DNA from: Flavobacteriia bacterium | GTDB taxonomy: Bacteria > Bacteroidota > Bacteroidia > Flavobacteriales_D > Crocinitomicaceae | Assembly: GCA_947446925.1 (NCBI GenBank) | Contig: CANFHU010000013.1 | Coordinates: forward strand, 1-64,000 | Direction: 5' to 3' | DNA length: 64,000 nucleotides | Part shown: positions 33,779-42,958 of the stretch, piece after piece | Layout of the letters: each line of letters starts with the position of its first letter | How positions within the stretch are numbered: the first letter of the stretch is position 1 | Made by a program: the position numbers and the translations under genes | The notes under the pieces: model-generated | Told to the model about the DNA's origin: nothing | The model's database searches: none | What the model saw: the letters and a program-made list of their open reading frames with translations, nothing else

Positions 33779-34409
33779 CTTATTACTAGTCGATGATCAT
33801 GAATTGGTTCGCAAAGGACTCACCCTGATGCTGCAAACCCAGAAAAAAATCGATGTACATATCACGCAAGCGAATCATGGTAAAGAGGCTATTAAACTAG
33901 CAAAAGAACAACATTTTGATTTAATTATTTTGGATGTGAATATGCCTGTCTTAGATGGTATTTCTACACTAAAAAAATTGAAAGAACTAGCAATTACGAT
34001 TCCAGTATTGATGTTATCCATGCACAAAGAAGAGGATTTAATTCGTGATGCATTGTCCAATGGTGCAGCTGGTTATATACTAAAAAACTCTAGTCTTGAC
34101 GAAATCACTAAAGCGATGATTTCGACGATGAAACGCGACCGATATTTATCCAATGAAGTCGCTGAAATTTTAATTAATCACACCAACGAAGAGATTCCAA
34201 GCCTTATACAAAATGAGTTTAATTTAACCCTGCGTGAAATTCAAATTATTTCCATGTTGGTAAAAGAAATGACCTCCAAAGAAATTGGGGACTATTTATT
34301 TATTAGCAAACGAACTGTCGATGGGCATCGTAATAAAATCATGGAAAAAATTGGTGCTAAATCAGCAGTAGGGTTAGTGAAATTTGCGGTGAAATATGGC
34401 ATAGAATAG
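33765..34409 (+). CDS. NarL/LuxR-family response regulator
   Basis: 214 residues. Receiver domain with acidic pocket VDDHELVRKG, phospho-acceptor D57 in LIILDVNMPVLDG, S85 and the lysine in GYILKNSS. C-terminal LuxR helix-turn-helix (LTLREIQIISMLVKEMTSKE followed by IGDYLFISKRTVDGHRNKIM). Cognate partner of the kinase directly upstream. Regulon unknown; the operon's own promoter is an obvious candidate target. Confidence 0.94.
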   Translation: MKKINLLLVDDHELVRKGLTLMLQTQKKIDVHITQANHGKEAIKLAKEQHFDLIILDVNMPVLDGISTLKKLKELAITIPVLMLSMHKEEDLIRDALSNGAAGYILKNSSLDEITKAMISTMKRDRYLSNEVAEILINHTNEEIPSLIQNEFNLTLREIQIISMLVKEMTSKEIGDYLFISKRTVDGHRNKIMEKIGAKSAVGLVKFAVKYGIE

Positions 34410-34453
34410 AAAGTATAAAATCTTCCATTCAATTATTTTCGTATTTTTGAAAT

Positions 34454-35077
34454 ATGGACATTTCAGCAAAATCAGCATCCCTCTCCCTTCCTATCATGGA
34501 GCATTTTTATACCATTCAGGGAGAAGGAAATTATACCGGACGTGCCGCTTATTTCATACGTATCGCTGGGTGTGATGTTGGTTGTGTTTGGTGTGATGTG
34601 AAAGAAAGTTGGGAAGCACAAAAACACAAACTTTTATCTATCGCCACCCTACTCGACGCAATAAAACAAACACCTACCGATTTTGTTGTTATCACCGGTG
34701 GAGAACCAGCCATGTATGATCTACATGCACTAATAGATGTATTACATGCCAATAAATACGAAGTTGCCATAGAAACTTCTGGATGTTATCCCTTAAAAGG
34801 CAATATCGATTGGTACTGTTTTTCCCCGAAAAAATTTAAAGACCCAGTTTTAGAAGCATACGAAAAGGCAGACGAACTTAAAGTGGTGATTTTTCACCCT
34901 TCCGATATTGAATGGGCAGAGAAACACGCCGAAAAAGTGAAGCCTTCGTGCAAACTTTATTTACAAACCGAATGGTCTAAACAAAATAAAAACCTACCGC
35001 TTATCGTTGACTATGTGAAGAATAACCCAAAATGGAAAATTTCTTTGCAAACACATAAATATTTAGACATTCCATGA
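34454..35077 (+). CDS. queE: 7-carboxy-7-deazaguanine synthase
   Basis: 207 residues, radical SAM enzyme. It converts CPH4 to CDG in queuosine/7-deazaguanine biosynthesis. The [4Fe-4S] cysteines are C40, C44 and C47 in GCDVGCVWCDV; the spacing C-x3-C-x2-C is within QueE variants. ITGGEPAMYDLHALIDVL is the GGE SAM motif, and HFYTIQGEGNYTGRAAYFIR is the typical N-terminus. A TATTTTTG box lies just before the start. Other que genes are not in the window. Confidence 0.94.
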   Translation: MDISAKSASLSLPIMEHFYTIQGEGNYTGRAAYFIRIAGCDVGCVWCDVKESWEAQKHKLLSIATLLDAIKQTPTDFVVITGGEPAMYDLHALIDVLHANKYEVAIETSGCYPLKGNIDWYCFSPKKFKDPVLEAYEKADELKVVIFHPSDIEWAEKHAEKVKPSCKLYLQTEWSKQNKNLPLIVDYVKNNPKWKISLQTHKYLDIP

Positions 35078-35117
35078 TGCTTTGACTTCGCTGATTCTGA
35101 CTAAAAAAACGACACTT

Positions 35118-37121
35118 ATGAAATTATTACTTCTTTTACTACTTGTTGCTTCAGCGACTTTCGCCCAACAAAAATATTCTTCCAAAAGCAAAAAAGCGAT
35201 TTCTCTTTTTGAAGAAGGAATGGATGCGCCAAGACTCAATAAAGACCAATATGGAAGAGAAAATTATACTTTAGGGCTGGAAATTTTAAATAAAGCCATT
35301 GCTAAAGACCCTACTTTTTGGGAGGCATATCTATTGGCTGGCGAATATGCAGAATATACCAATCAACCCAAATTAGCAATCGATTTTTACGAAAAGGCAA
35401 TCCAAATAAACCCTTTTCATAATAGTACAGGAAGTACCTATTTCTTTTTAGGAATGCTTTATTTTGAAGTTGGCGACTACCCAAAGTGTATCCAAACCTT
35501 GGATATGTATACGAAAAATAAACAAGCAAATCCTCAAAATATTCCGTTAGCAAATCAGAAGGTTCAATCTTCCTATTTTGCCATCGAATCGATGAAAAAT
35601 CCGAACAACTTTAAACCTATCAACCTTGGTCCTGCCATAAATACGGAAGCGCCAGAATATTTCCCAACAATAACCGTAGATGGAAAAACCATCCTTTTCA
35701 CAAGACGAATAAAAGATACACGTGTTTCTGGACCAGTGAAAGAACAAGAAGATTTTTACATCTCGCACTTAAAAGGAAATGCTTGGTCTAAAGCCGAACC
35801 AATGCCAAGTCATATTAATACCACAAATAATGAAGGTGCTCCAACAATTGCTGCAGATGGTAGATCCTTAATTTTTATTGCTTGTCCCGATCCAGCAGGA
35901 GAATATGGTGCTGGAAGATTAGGAAGAGGAAGTTGCGATATGTTTGTCACTAAAAGAATTGGATCTTCTTGGGGACAAGTAATCAATTTGCCTGGTTTAC
36001 CTAACTCGCAAAATTGGGAGACACAACCGTCGCTCTCAGCGGATGGAAAAACGTTGTATTTTATTCGTGGTGTGCGTTTACCGAATGGCACGAGAAGTTC
36101 AGACATCTATGTTTCTACCTTGCAAGAAAATGGAACCTGGGGACCAGGAGTCAAACTACCTAACACGATCAATTCTTCCCAAGAAGAAGAGTCTGTACTA
36201 ATTCATCCTGATGGTAAAACTTTATACTTCGCGTCGAAAGGGCATATTGGATTAGGCGGATCGGATTTATTTGTTTCACGCATGGACGAGCAAGGAAATT
36301 GGTCTACTCCAGTCAATTTAGGGTATCCAATCAACACCAAAAATGATGAAAACTCCTTAATGGTGAGTCCAGATGGAGAAATTGGATTTTTCGCATCTGA
36401 CCGTGAGGGTGGATTTGGAGATTTAGATATTTACTTTTTTGAAATGCCAAAAACAGTTCAACCAATCAAAACCCTTTATTTTGAAGGTTTAGTTATGGAT
36501 GCAACTACCAAAAAACCAATCCCAGGTAAATTTCAGTTAGTAGATGTTAAAACCGGAAAAGAAGTTATTCGATCCGAAGCAGATCAAGTTACTGGTGAAT
36601 TTTTAGTGTCCTTACCGATTAACCAAGAGTATGCATTAAGCGTTTCCTATCCCGGCTATAACTTTTATTCGTCGAATTTTAATATGCTACCTGGTCAGGA
36701 CCAAGAAGCAGTACACATGGATATTGAGTTAGTACCAATTGGAAGTGATATTCCAGTGGTATTAGCCAATGTATTCTTTGATTTAAACAAAACAGAATTA
36801 CGTTCGGAATCGTTTATGGAGTTAAATAAATTGCGCGATTTATTGGTAAAAAATACGAATTTACGCATCGAGATTGGAGGTCATACCGATACTAGAGGGG
36901 ATGCTATTGAAAATCAAGTATTATCCGACGGACGTGCTAATTCTGTTCGCAATTATTTGATCCAACAAGGAATTGATGGCACGCGATTAGTTGCAAAAGG
37001 ATATGGGGAGAGTCAACCAAAAGTTAGCGATGCGCAAATTGCGAAATTAACTTCTCCTAAAGAAATCGAAAAAGCGCATCAATCTAACCGTAGAACCGAA
37101 TATAAATTTTTAGCTCAATGA
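35118..37121 (+). CDS. PorE-like OmpA-family envelope protein
   Basis: 667 residues from the ATG at 35118, which gives the signal peptide MKLLLLLLLVASATFAQ; a start 36 bases upstream lacks a sensible leader. Domains: TPR-like helices (50-170), PD40/WD40-like propeller with repeats such as EAPTIAADGRSLIFIA and SQPSLSADGKTLYFIRG (about 180-460), a carboxypeptidase-regulatory-like fold (465-545, FEGLVMDATTKKPIPGKFQL), and an OmpA peptidoglycan-binding domain (550-667, GGHTDTRGDAIEN). This order and length match PorE of Porphyromonas gingivalis, which links the T9SS ring to peptidoglycan. Confidence 0.87.
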   Translation: MKLLLLLLLVASATFAQQKYSSKSKKAISLFEEGMDAPRLNKDQYGRENYTLGLEILNKAIAKDPTFWEAYLLAGEYAEYTNQPKLAIDFYEKAIQINPFHNSTGSTYFFLGMLYFEVGDYPKCIQTLDMYTKNKQANPQNIPLANQKVQSSYFAIESMKNPNNFKPINLGPAINTEAPEYFPTITVDGKTILFTRRIKDTRVSGPVKEQEDFYISHLKGNAWSKAEPMPSHINTTNNEGAPTIAADGRSLIFIACPDPAGEYGAGRLGRGSCDMFVTKRIGSSWGQVINLPGLPNSQNWETQPSLSADGKTLYFIRGVRLPNGTRSSDIYVSTLQENGTWGPGVKLPNTINSSQEEESVLIHPDGKTLYFASKGHIGLGGSDLFVSRMDEQGNWSTPVNLGYPINTKNDENSLMVSPDGEIGFFASDREGGFGDLDIYFFEMPKTVQPIKTLYFEGLVMDATTKKPIPGKFQLVDVKTGKEVIRSEADQVTGEFLVSLPINQEYALSVSYPGYNFYSSNFNMLPGQDQEAVHMDIELVPIGSDIPVVLANVFFDLNKTELRSESFMELNKLRDLLVKNTNLRIEIGGHTDTRGDAIENQVLSDGRANSVRNYLIQQGIDGTRLVAKGYGESQPKVSDAQIAKLTSPKEIEKAHQSNRRTEYKFLAQ

Positions 37122-38107
37122 TACACTTCTTGCGATTAATCCGCATAAAAAATCTAATCATCATCGCATTAACGATGTATGCAGTACGCTTTTTTTATTT
37201 TACCATTGGCGGAAAAATAGATGTCCATCTGTTTTTTGAACAAATTCATTTTTTCTTACTTATGTTTTCCACTGTGTGTATTGCTGCAGGTGGAAATATA
37301 ATCAACGACTACTTTGATGTAAAAGCAGACAAAATTAATCGTCCAGAAAAATTGATTGTTACCAAGCATATTTCTAAACGCAAAGCAATTATATGGCATT
37401 GGACACTTAACGGAATTGGATTTATCATTGCTTGTTATTTAAGTGTTTTTTACCAAACCTTTTGGTACGCATTTATACACCTCATTTCTATCAATGTTTT
37501 GTGGTTATACTCTGTCTATTTCAAACGAAAATTTGTACTTGGAAATGTAATAATTGCTTCTTTAACCGCCTTGGTGGTACTTCTGAGCGGCTTTCACTTT
37601 TACCATGTTTGTAGTTATGAATTGCATCCCGTTTTAGAAGCAAAAATTACCATTCCGGAATCTTTAAATCAAGCCATTATCTATTGGAAAAACCTGTTTT
37701 TGGATGCAGGGAATTTTATTTTTATACTCTGCTTTTTCGCGTTTGCACTCAATTTAGGTCGCGAAATTGTGAAAGACATGGAAGACGTAGAAGGAGATAA
37801 ACTATTACATGCACAAACCATTCCTATTGTATTGGGAAATACAGCAGCAAAATGGATTGCATTATGTATTTTAAGTACAGTACCTCTGTTTTACATTTTA
37901 TTTTTAGCACTTCACATAGCTGAACATCAATTCACCCACATTCTTGCCACATTACCCGTATTTGTTGCTTCCTTACTTGTTATTATCGCGCTAATTCTTC
38001 TTTTATTTGTTCAAACTACACCAAAGAACTTAAAAATAGTAGACCAGTTAATTAAACTTGCAATGTTAGTGGGAATTATGACTCCTTTTTACTGGTGGGT
38101 GCTTTAA
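37118..38107 (+). CDS. UbiA-family prenyltransferase
   Basis: 329 residues, about eight membrane helices. The first aspartate motif is NDYFDVKADKINRP (N63, D64, D67, D71) and the second is REIVKDMEDVEGD. Closest by pattern to the geranylgeranylglycerol-phosphate geranylgeranyltransferase-like branch of UbiA enzymes found in Bacteroidota; menaquinone or heme O functions are less likely but not excluded. It overlaps the PorE-like gene by four bases. Confidence 0.88.
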   Translation: MIHFLRLIRIKNLIIIALTMYAVRFFYFTIGGKIDVHLFFEQIHFFLLMFSTVCIAAGGNIINDYFDVKADKINRPEKLIVTKHISKRKAIIWHWTLNGIGFIIACYLSVFYQTFWYAFIHLISINVLWLYSVYFKRKFVLGNVIIASLTALVVLLSGFHFYHVCSYELHPVLEAKITIPESLNQAIIYWKNLFLDAGNFIFILCFFAFALNLGREIVKDMEDVEGDKLLHAQTIPIVLGNTAAKWIALCILSTVPLFYILFLALHIAEHQFTHILATLPVFVASLLVIIALILLLFVQTTPKNLKIVDQLIKLAMLVGIMTPFYWWVL

Positions 38108-38109
38108 CT

Positions 38110-38469
38110 TTAATTTAAAGCATACGTTTCATACAAAGCGCGCTGAATTCGGTTGGTAAAATCACCCGAGAATAATAAGTTTGCAGATAAGGATTTCACT
38201 TGTTTTTCAGAAACTAAACGAACCAAAAACGTATATTTTTCATTGTCCAAACGGTCATGAATAAAATAATGTTTTAGATAATTAAAAACGACCATAGCAT
38301 GTATAGTCGATTCTAAAAACTCACCATATTTATTTACACAGGTATCTTTATTCGCAGCGATATACGCATATAATTCTTCTAAAAACTGCTCGTTTACTGG
38401 TACATTTCTATCACTAAATATGGATTTAACATAGGTAGATAAAAAATCGGAATATAAATAAGGTCTCAT
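38110..38469 (-). CDS. Hypothetical helical protein
   Basis: 119 residues, mostly helical, soluble, no signal peptide (MRPYLYSDFLSTYVKSIFSD). I do not recognise a family. It converges with the prenyltransferase gene two bases away. Codon use looks like that of its neighbours, and the frame is open over its full length, so I accept it as a gene. Confidence 0.65.
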   Translation of the reverse strand: MRPYLYSDFLSTYVKSIFSDRNVPVNEQFLEELYAYIAANKDTCVNKYGEFLESTIHAMVVFNYLKHYFIHDRLDNEKYTFLVRLVSEKQVKSLSANLLFSGDFTNRIQRALYETYALN

Positions 38470-38554
38470 GGCTTTCGGTATTATCTGTTACTACATCCTT
38501 CTTATCAATTAGACGTATCTATTCCTATTAACGTTGCTTTTTATCCTTTTAGTA

Positions 38555-38592
38555 TAAAAAAAAATCGGATGATATAAAAGTCATCCGATTCA
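38555..38592 (-). terminator. Terminator of the 38648-40011 gene pair
   Basis: aatcggatgat / tcatccgatt stem with a short loop, followed on the minus strand by nine T. It lies beyond the palindrome at 38608-38643 and has the better intrinsic-terminator form of the two hairpins. Confidence 0.82.
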
Positions 38593-38607
38593 AAAAAGTA
38601 TTTTCTA

Positions 38608-38643
38608 TTAAGTAGGTATTTGGCATGCTAAATACCTACTTAA
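38608..38643. terminator. 36-base near-perfect palindrome after the lipoprotein gene
   Basis: ttaagtaggtattt / aaatacctacttaa, 14-base arms around ggcatgct, starting five bases past the stop codon at 38648. No T-run follows directly on the minus strand. It may act with the terminator at 38555-38592 or protect the 3' end. Confidence 0.6.
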
Positions 38644-38647
38644 TTTA

Positions 38648-39550
38648 TTATTTCAATAAATCCGTTCTTACAGATTCTACCAACGCTGTAATTTCAGTTA
38701 ATTGTGCATCTGTCATGATAATTTTAGAAGTAGAACTATCTTCAATAATCATTTGACCATCGACAATTTTCGTCACTGGTTCCCCTTGGATGTACTCGAT
38801 TTTCACTTTTGCAAATAAGTCATTTAATTTTTCGTATTTCGTTAAGACATTTTTTACATAATCGATTTTATCACACATCTTTAAGACTTTCAATAGACTT
38901 TCCAATACAATTTTTTGCTCCCCGATTTTTTCACGCAACTCATCGTTTGCTTTTGCTTTCATGGTTTGTGTTGCAATATGTAATCCTTCTAACCATGCTC
39001 CAGAAACAATTAAAACACTTAATTCACCTCTATTTTGAGAACGTAAATAAGCATCCATTTTATTGAAACTATTGATACTAATGTATTGCAGCGAATCTAC
39101 ATTGTTACTGTTTTTGGAAAGACGTTGTAAAGCATCAAAATCAAAGAATTGACCAACTTGAATTGCATCGGATAATTGTTTCACTGCAGTGATACACGAA
39201 ATGGAATACATCGTTTTGTCATACGCATTAATATACCCCATGTCTGCAGTATACACACCAACGTTGAATGCTTGTTGGTAGTTTGTAGTGTACTTTTTGG
39301 CATCTGCGGTTTTATGCATAATATTTGCATTAAAAGCAGCACCGGTGGATTTAATTACTGTATTCATTTCTATTGGCGAAGGAATAGACTGAATTAATTC
39401 ATCTAACATTTTCGCCTGTTTTTTGGAATTCACTTGCAACGTTGTATCTCCTAATTCTGCATCTAAGGAATTTCCTTTTCCACCACATGCAACTAACATT
39501 GCAGCGGCAAGAAATGACGGTAAGTATATTTTTAAAAATTTATTTTTCAT
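38648..39550 (-). CDS. Lipoprotein of unknown function
   Basis: 300 residues from the ATG at 39550, which gives a lipoprotein signal (MKNKFLKIYLPSFLAAAMLVAC, C22); longer starts run into the upstream gene. The mature part is helical, with segments such as FNVGVYTADMGYINAYDKTM and VSGAWLEGLHIATQTMKAK, a pattern I associate with uncharacterised Bacteroidota lipoproteins. It lies 11 bases after the next gene upstream, so the two are co-transcribed. Confidence 0.76.
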   Translation of the reverse strand: MKNKFLKIYLPSFLAAAMLVACGGKGNSLDAELGDTTLQVNSKKQAKMLDELIQSIPSPIEMNTVIKSTGAAFNANIMHKTADAKKYTTNYQQAFNVGVYTADMGYINAYDKTMYSISCITAVKQLSDAIQVGQFFDFDALQRLSKNSNNVDSLQYISINSFNKMDAYLRSQNRGELSVLIVSGAWLEGLHIATQTMKAKANDELREKIGEQKIVLESLLKVLKMCDKIDYVKNVLTKYEKLNDLFAKVKIEYIQGEPVTKIVDGQMIIEDSSTSKIIMTDAQLTEITALVESVRTDLLK

Positions 39551-39561
39551 CCGATTTATTA

Positions 39562-40011
39562 TTAATTTTTTGTAAACCCTAAAATATTTATACCACATTT
39601 TGCTTTATCGCCCTGAAACGAATATTCGATGTAGTAAACTCCAGTTGCAGAACATGGGTATGTTAATGCTGGAAACACTTTTTTGGAAGCCTTATCAAAA
39701 TTAGAAGCAATCAATTTATGGTTACGATCATACAGGGAAATAATCATTTTATTACCTGCAATATTCTCATCACAAACAACAATACGATAGGTAGATCCTT
39801 TCGAAAACACATAGGAGTATTCTGCTTTTGCTCCTCCTTTTGGATTAGTATACTCAAATGATTTAATAAAATTAAAATCATCCAAGGCATTCGAACAATT
39901 ATCCATAAAAGCATCGGAACTACATTGTGCACTTAATCCACTAGTTACAATAACAAAAGTGAAGGCAATAATTCCCTTCAGACAGGATGCATAGTTAGTA
40001 ATATGTTTCAT
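39562..40011 (-). CDS. Small secreted protein
   Basis: 149 residues from the ATG at 40011 (a start four codons earlier is possible). Signal peptide ends near SGLSAQC. The mature domain has strands and four cysteines (CSSDAFMDNCSNALDDF, YPCSATGVYYIEYSFQGDKAKCG) and resembles small pre-peptidase-like beta-sandwiches, but this is not firm. Probably in one transcript with the lipoprotein gene downstream. Confidence 0.68.
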   Translation of the reverse strand: MKHITNYASCLKGIIAFTFVIVTSGLSAQCSSDAFMDNCSNALDDFNFIKSFEYTNPKGGAKAEYSYVFSKGSTYRIVVCDENIAGNKMIISLYDRNHKLIASNFDKASKKVFPALTYPCSATGVYYIEYSFQGDKAKCGINILGFTKN

Positions 40012-40127
40012 TTTGTTTATCATATACGATACTTTGAGAGATTAACGAAATATTTATCCTTACAAAAATAACATACTGCTTGCAGTATACAATTTTTCCA
40101 TCTCTTTTTTTCCACGTTAAATCACTA

Positions 40128-42956
40128 CTATAAACCTATAATTTTAATTTCAGTTCGACGATTTTTTTGATGTTCCTCTTCCGATTGGGCATTTTTTATC
40201 AATAACATTGACTCACCATAACCTTTCGAAATAATACGTTTTTTATCTATTCTACCTTCTTCTAATAAATAATTCATCACATTTCTAGCTCTTTCTTTCG
40301 ATAGATTCATATTGTAGGCATCGGTTCCTTTTTCATCCGTATGCGCACTTATTTCAATCTGAACATTTGGATTTATTTTCATAAAAGCGATGAATTTATC
40401 TAATTCTAATTCCGAAGCATGTTTAATATCCGATTTGTCAAATTCGTAATAAATATTCATCGTTAAGACCTCATCTACTTTGATCGAATCCATTTCAATC
40501 GCAAGATCTAAATCGCCATTTTCCCCAATATTTTCCATCGCAATATCTACTTTTTTCGGTAGCATTCCTTTTTTATTTACGGTCATACTATATTCCCCAT
40601 CTGGATTTAAAGAAAATTTAAACGCTCCATTATTATCCGTCAACTGGGTTTTCATTTCTTCCATATTGGAATATAAATCAATTTGCGCGTTTACAACCAC
40701 TGTATCCCGCGACTTGATTACTCCATTGACATCTAATCGTTCTTTTTCAATCATTTCAATCCGAACAATAGCGGTATTTGTATTCTTATAATCACTTGTT
40801 TTAATCGTAATTTCTTTACTTTCATAGCCTGGTTTGGAGGCGAAAATGGTGTATTCAGGAACTTGTGTATTTAACGTAAATTGAAACAAACCCATGCCAT
40901 CGGATTTTGCACTTTGTTGCAACGAATCGCCGTTATAAAGTTTTAACGCCACATTACTCATCTTCTTACCGTCGGAATTCAATATGCCTTTGAAAAGTAC
41001 ATTTTCAGCAACGATATTAGTGTCAATTTTATACACTTTTGGTAAAGGTAGTATTTGCAAAGAATCCGTTTTTTGGGAAATATCTTGCGCGACAACTCCT
41101 CCTAAACTATCTGTAATTAAAGCAACACTATCCAATACTTGCGTAGAATCAGCGGTCACTGGAAGTTGTATACTCTCATTGTCAATCAATAAATAGGAGT
41201 TCCCAGACGTTAATTCATAATTAAATGCAAAATGTGCTGTTGTATCCGTTCGTTTATTCGAAATTTCGGTTTCATTTTCTAATAAACTAATCGGAGCATC
41301 TGGCATTTTAGCGACAACCGAAGTTTGCGTACTATCTAATTTTAATAAGGTTCCAGCAACCTTAACTGTCTTATCCATTGGACGCAATAAAAAAGAAATT
41401 TGATTTCCTATTGGGGGTATTTGGCGAATCAACGTCACTTTTGCGTATCTAAAACCATTTTTACGTGCTACTAGCGTATAACTTGTATTTGGCTCTAAAT
41501 TGGCTGAATAATAACCGTTTTCCGTTGGTAATACTTGCTCTACTTTGGAACTGTCATTGACTAATTTATAAATCACACCATCGTAAAACGTTTGATCTAA
41601 AATTTGAATTTTTGGCCCTTCTACCTGAATTTCAAATGGATCATGGTGACTGAAGGTATAGATATCATCCGCACCTTTTCCATTAAATCTATCTGAACTT
41701 AATAAGCCTCTATTTCCTTTACTATCTTTTACAAAAGCAAAGTCATCCCCTATGGTATTTATTGGTGGACGCATATTTGCTGGTTCCGCCCAAAGGGAAT
41801 CGGATACTTGACGTGTTGAAAAAATATCTAATTTACCCATTCCTGGGTGCATATTCGATGAAAAGTACAACACCGAATCATCGCTAATAAATGGAAACAA
41901 CTCATTACCAATAGTATTTACTGGTTTTCCAACATTTACTGGTTTTCCCCACGTACCATTTTTTTGTTTTTGGGTATAATAGATGTCTGTACCGCCAATT
42001 CCTCCTGGCATATCCGACATAAAATAAATCCTATTTCCATCTTTTGAGATAGATGGATGACCTGTAGAATACTGAAAACTATTGAAATTAAAAGCGCTTA
42101 TCGGTGCTTTCCAATTTCCAGAAGAATCTTTTTTAGTAACAAAAATTTGAAGTGTTTTTAATCGTTTTTGGGATTTTGATTTTGCACTTGTTACCGTTTT
42201 GGTAATGTATAAAGTACTAAAATCTTTCGTGAAAGATCCTGGTCCTTCGTGGGAAATGGTATTTAAAAGCCCGGGAAATTGAATAGGTTCTTTGATGGAA
42301 TCTAGCGGCCCTGAGATATCCATGAAATAATAATCTAGCGCAGCACTCGCATCTCCTCCATTAAAATTTATCCAAGGTTTTATACTTCCTTCCCGCGAAG
42401 AACAAATAAAAATACCGTTCTCGTAATAATTTGCAGCAAAATCTGGCGCTGTAGTATTTAACTTCTCTACTAAATTTACATCGTATTCGATTTCTTCGTC
42501 TAACCATCGCTGTGCTAACAAACAAGATTGTATCATCCGATTTGCGTTAACAGAATCAGCAGGGTTTTTCGTACGATATTTCACAAAACTTTCGATGGCC
42601 TCTGTATATTTTGAACTGGCTTTTAAAGCCAATGCATAATTTAAATAACTAGCTGCAGGTGTCTTTTTATTCTTCAGAATCTTTTGAAATGTTTTTTCAG
42701 CCTCCTCAAATTGTCCAGTAATCCGGTAGCAATTTCCTAACTGAATCATTGCTGCTTCTTTTTCTTGTGGTTTACCTTCTTGTGAAGCTTCTAAATAAAA
42801 TGGAATTGCTTCTGAAAATAAATTTAAATCAAAGTAACGGTCTCCCTTTTCCATATTTCCCTTTTGAGAAAAACTAGAAAACACAAAACACAAAGCAAAC
42901 ACGAAACCTAAAAGGAGATGTTTACTATATTTTATATGTTGGTTGTTGGTTTTCAA
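40128..42956 (-). CDS. Large OmpA-family protein of the PorP/SprF operon
   Basis: 942 residues: signal peptide (ending FSSFSQ), TPR-like helices (30-140, YFDLNLFSEAIPFYLEASQE), a PD40-type propeller (170-435, HPSISKDGNRIYFMSDMPGG), several carboxypeptidase-regulatory/Cna-B-like repeats (450-815), and a C-terminal OmpA domain (about 830-942, YEFDKSDIKHASELELDKFI, AHTDEKGTDAYN). Built like PorE but longer. Two bases after PorP/SprF, which follows a giant T9SS-sorted protein; the trio probably forms a surface complex tethered to peptidoglycan. Confidence 0.88.
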   Translation of the reverse strand: MKTNNQHIKYSKHLLLGFVFALCFVFSSFSQKGNMEKGDRYFDLNLFSEAIPFYLEASQEGKPQEKEAAMIQLGNCYRITGQFEEAEKTFQKILKNKKTPAASYLNYALALKASSKYTEAIESFVKYRTKNPADSVNANRMIQSCLLAQRWLDEEIEYDVNLVEKLNTTAPDFAANYYENGIFICSSREGSIKPWINFNGGDASAALDYYFMDISGPLDSIKEPIQFPGLLNTISHEGPGSFTKDFSTLYITKTVTSAKSKSQKRLKTLQIFVTKKDSSGNWKAPISAFNFNSFQYSTGHPSISKDGNRIYFMSDMPGGIGGTDIYYTQKQKNGTWGKPVNVGKPVNTIGNELFPFISDDSVLYFSSNMHPGMGKLDIFSTRQVSDSLWAEPANMRPPINTIGDDFAFVKDSKGNRGLLSSDRFNGKGADDIYTFSHHDPFEIQVEGPKIQILDQTFYDGVIYKLVNDSSKVEQVLPTENGYYSANLEPNTSYTLVARKNGFRYAKVTLIRQIPPIGNQISFLLRPMDKTVKVAGTLLKLDSTQTSVVAKMPDAPISLLENETEISNKRTDTTAHFAFNYELTSGNSYLLIDNESIQLPVTADSTQVLDSVALITDSLGGVVAQDISQKTDSLQILPLPKVYKIDTNIVAENVLFKGILNSDGKKMSNVALKLYNGDSLQQSAKSDGMGLFQFTLNTQVPEYTIFASKPGYESKEITIKTSDYKNTNTAIVRIEMIEKERLDVNGVIKSRDTVVVNAQIDLYSNMEEMKTQLTDNNGAFKFSLNPDGEYSMTVNKKGMLPKKVDIAMENIGENGDLDLAIEMDSIKVDEVLTMNIYYEFDKSDIKHASELELDKFIAFMKINPNVQIEISAHTDEKGTDAYNMNLSKERARNVMNYLLEEGRIDKKRIISKGYGESMLLIKNAQSEEEHQKNRRTEIKIIGL

Positions 42957-42958
42957 GA

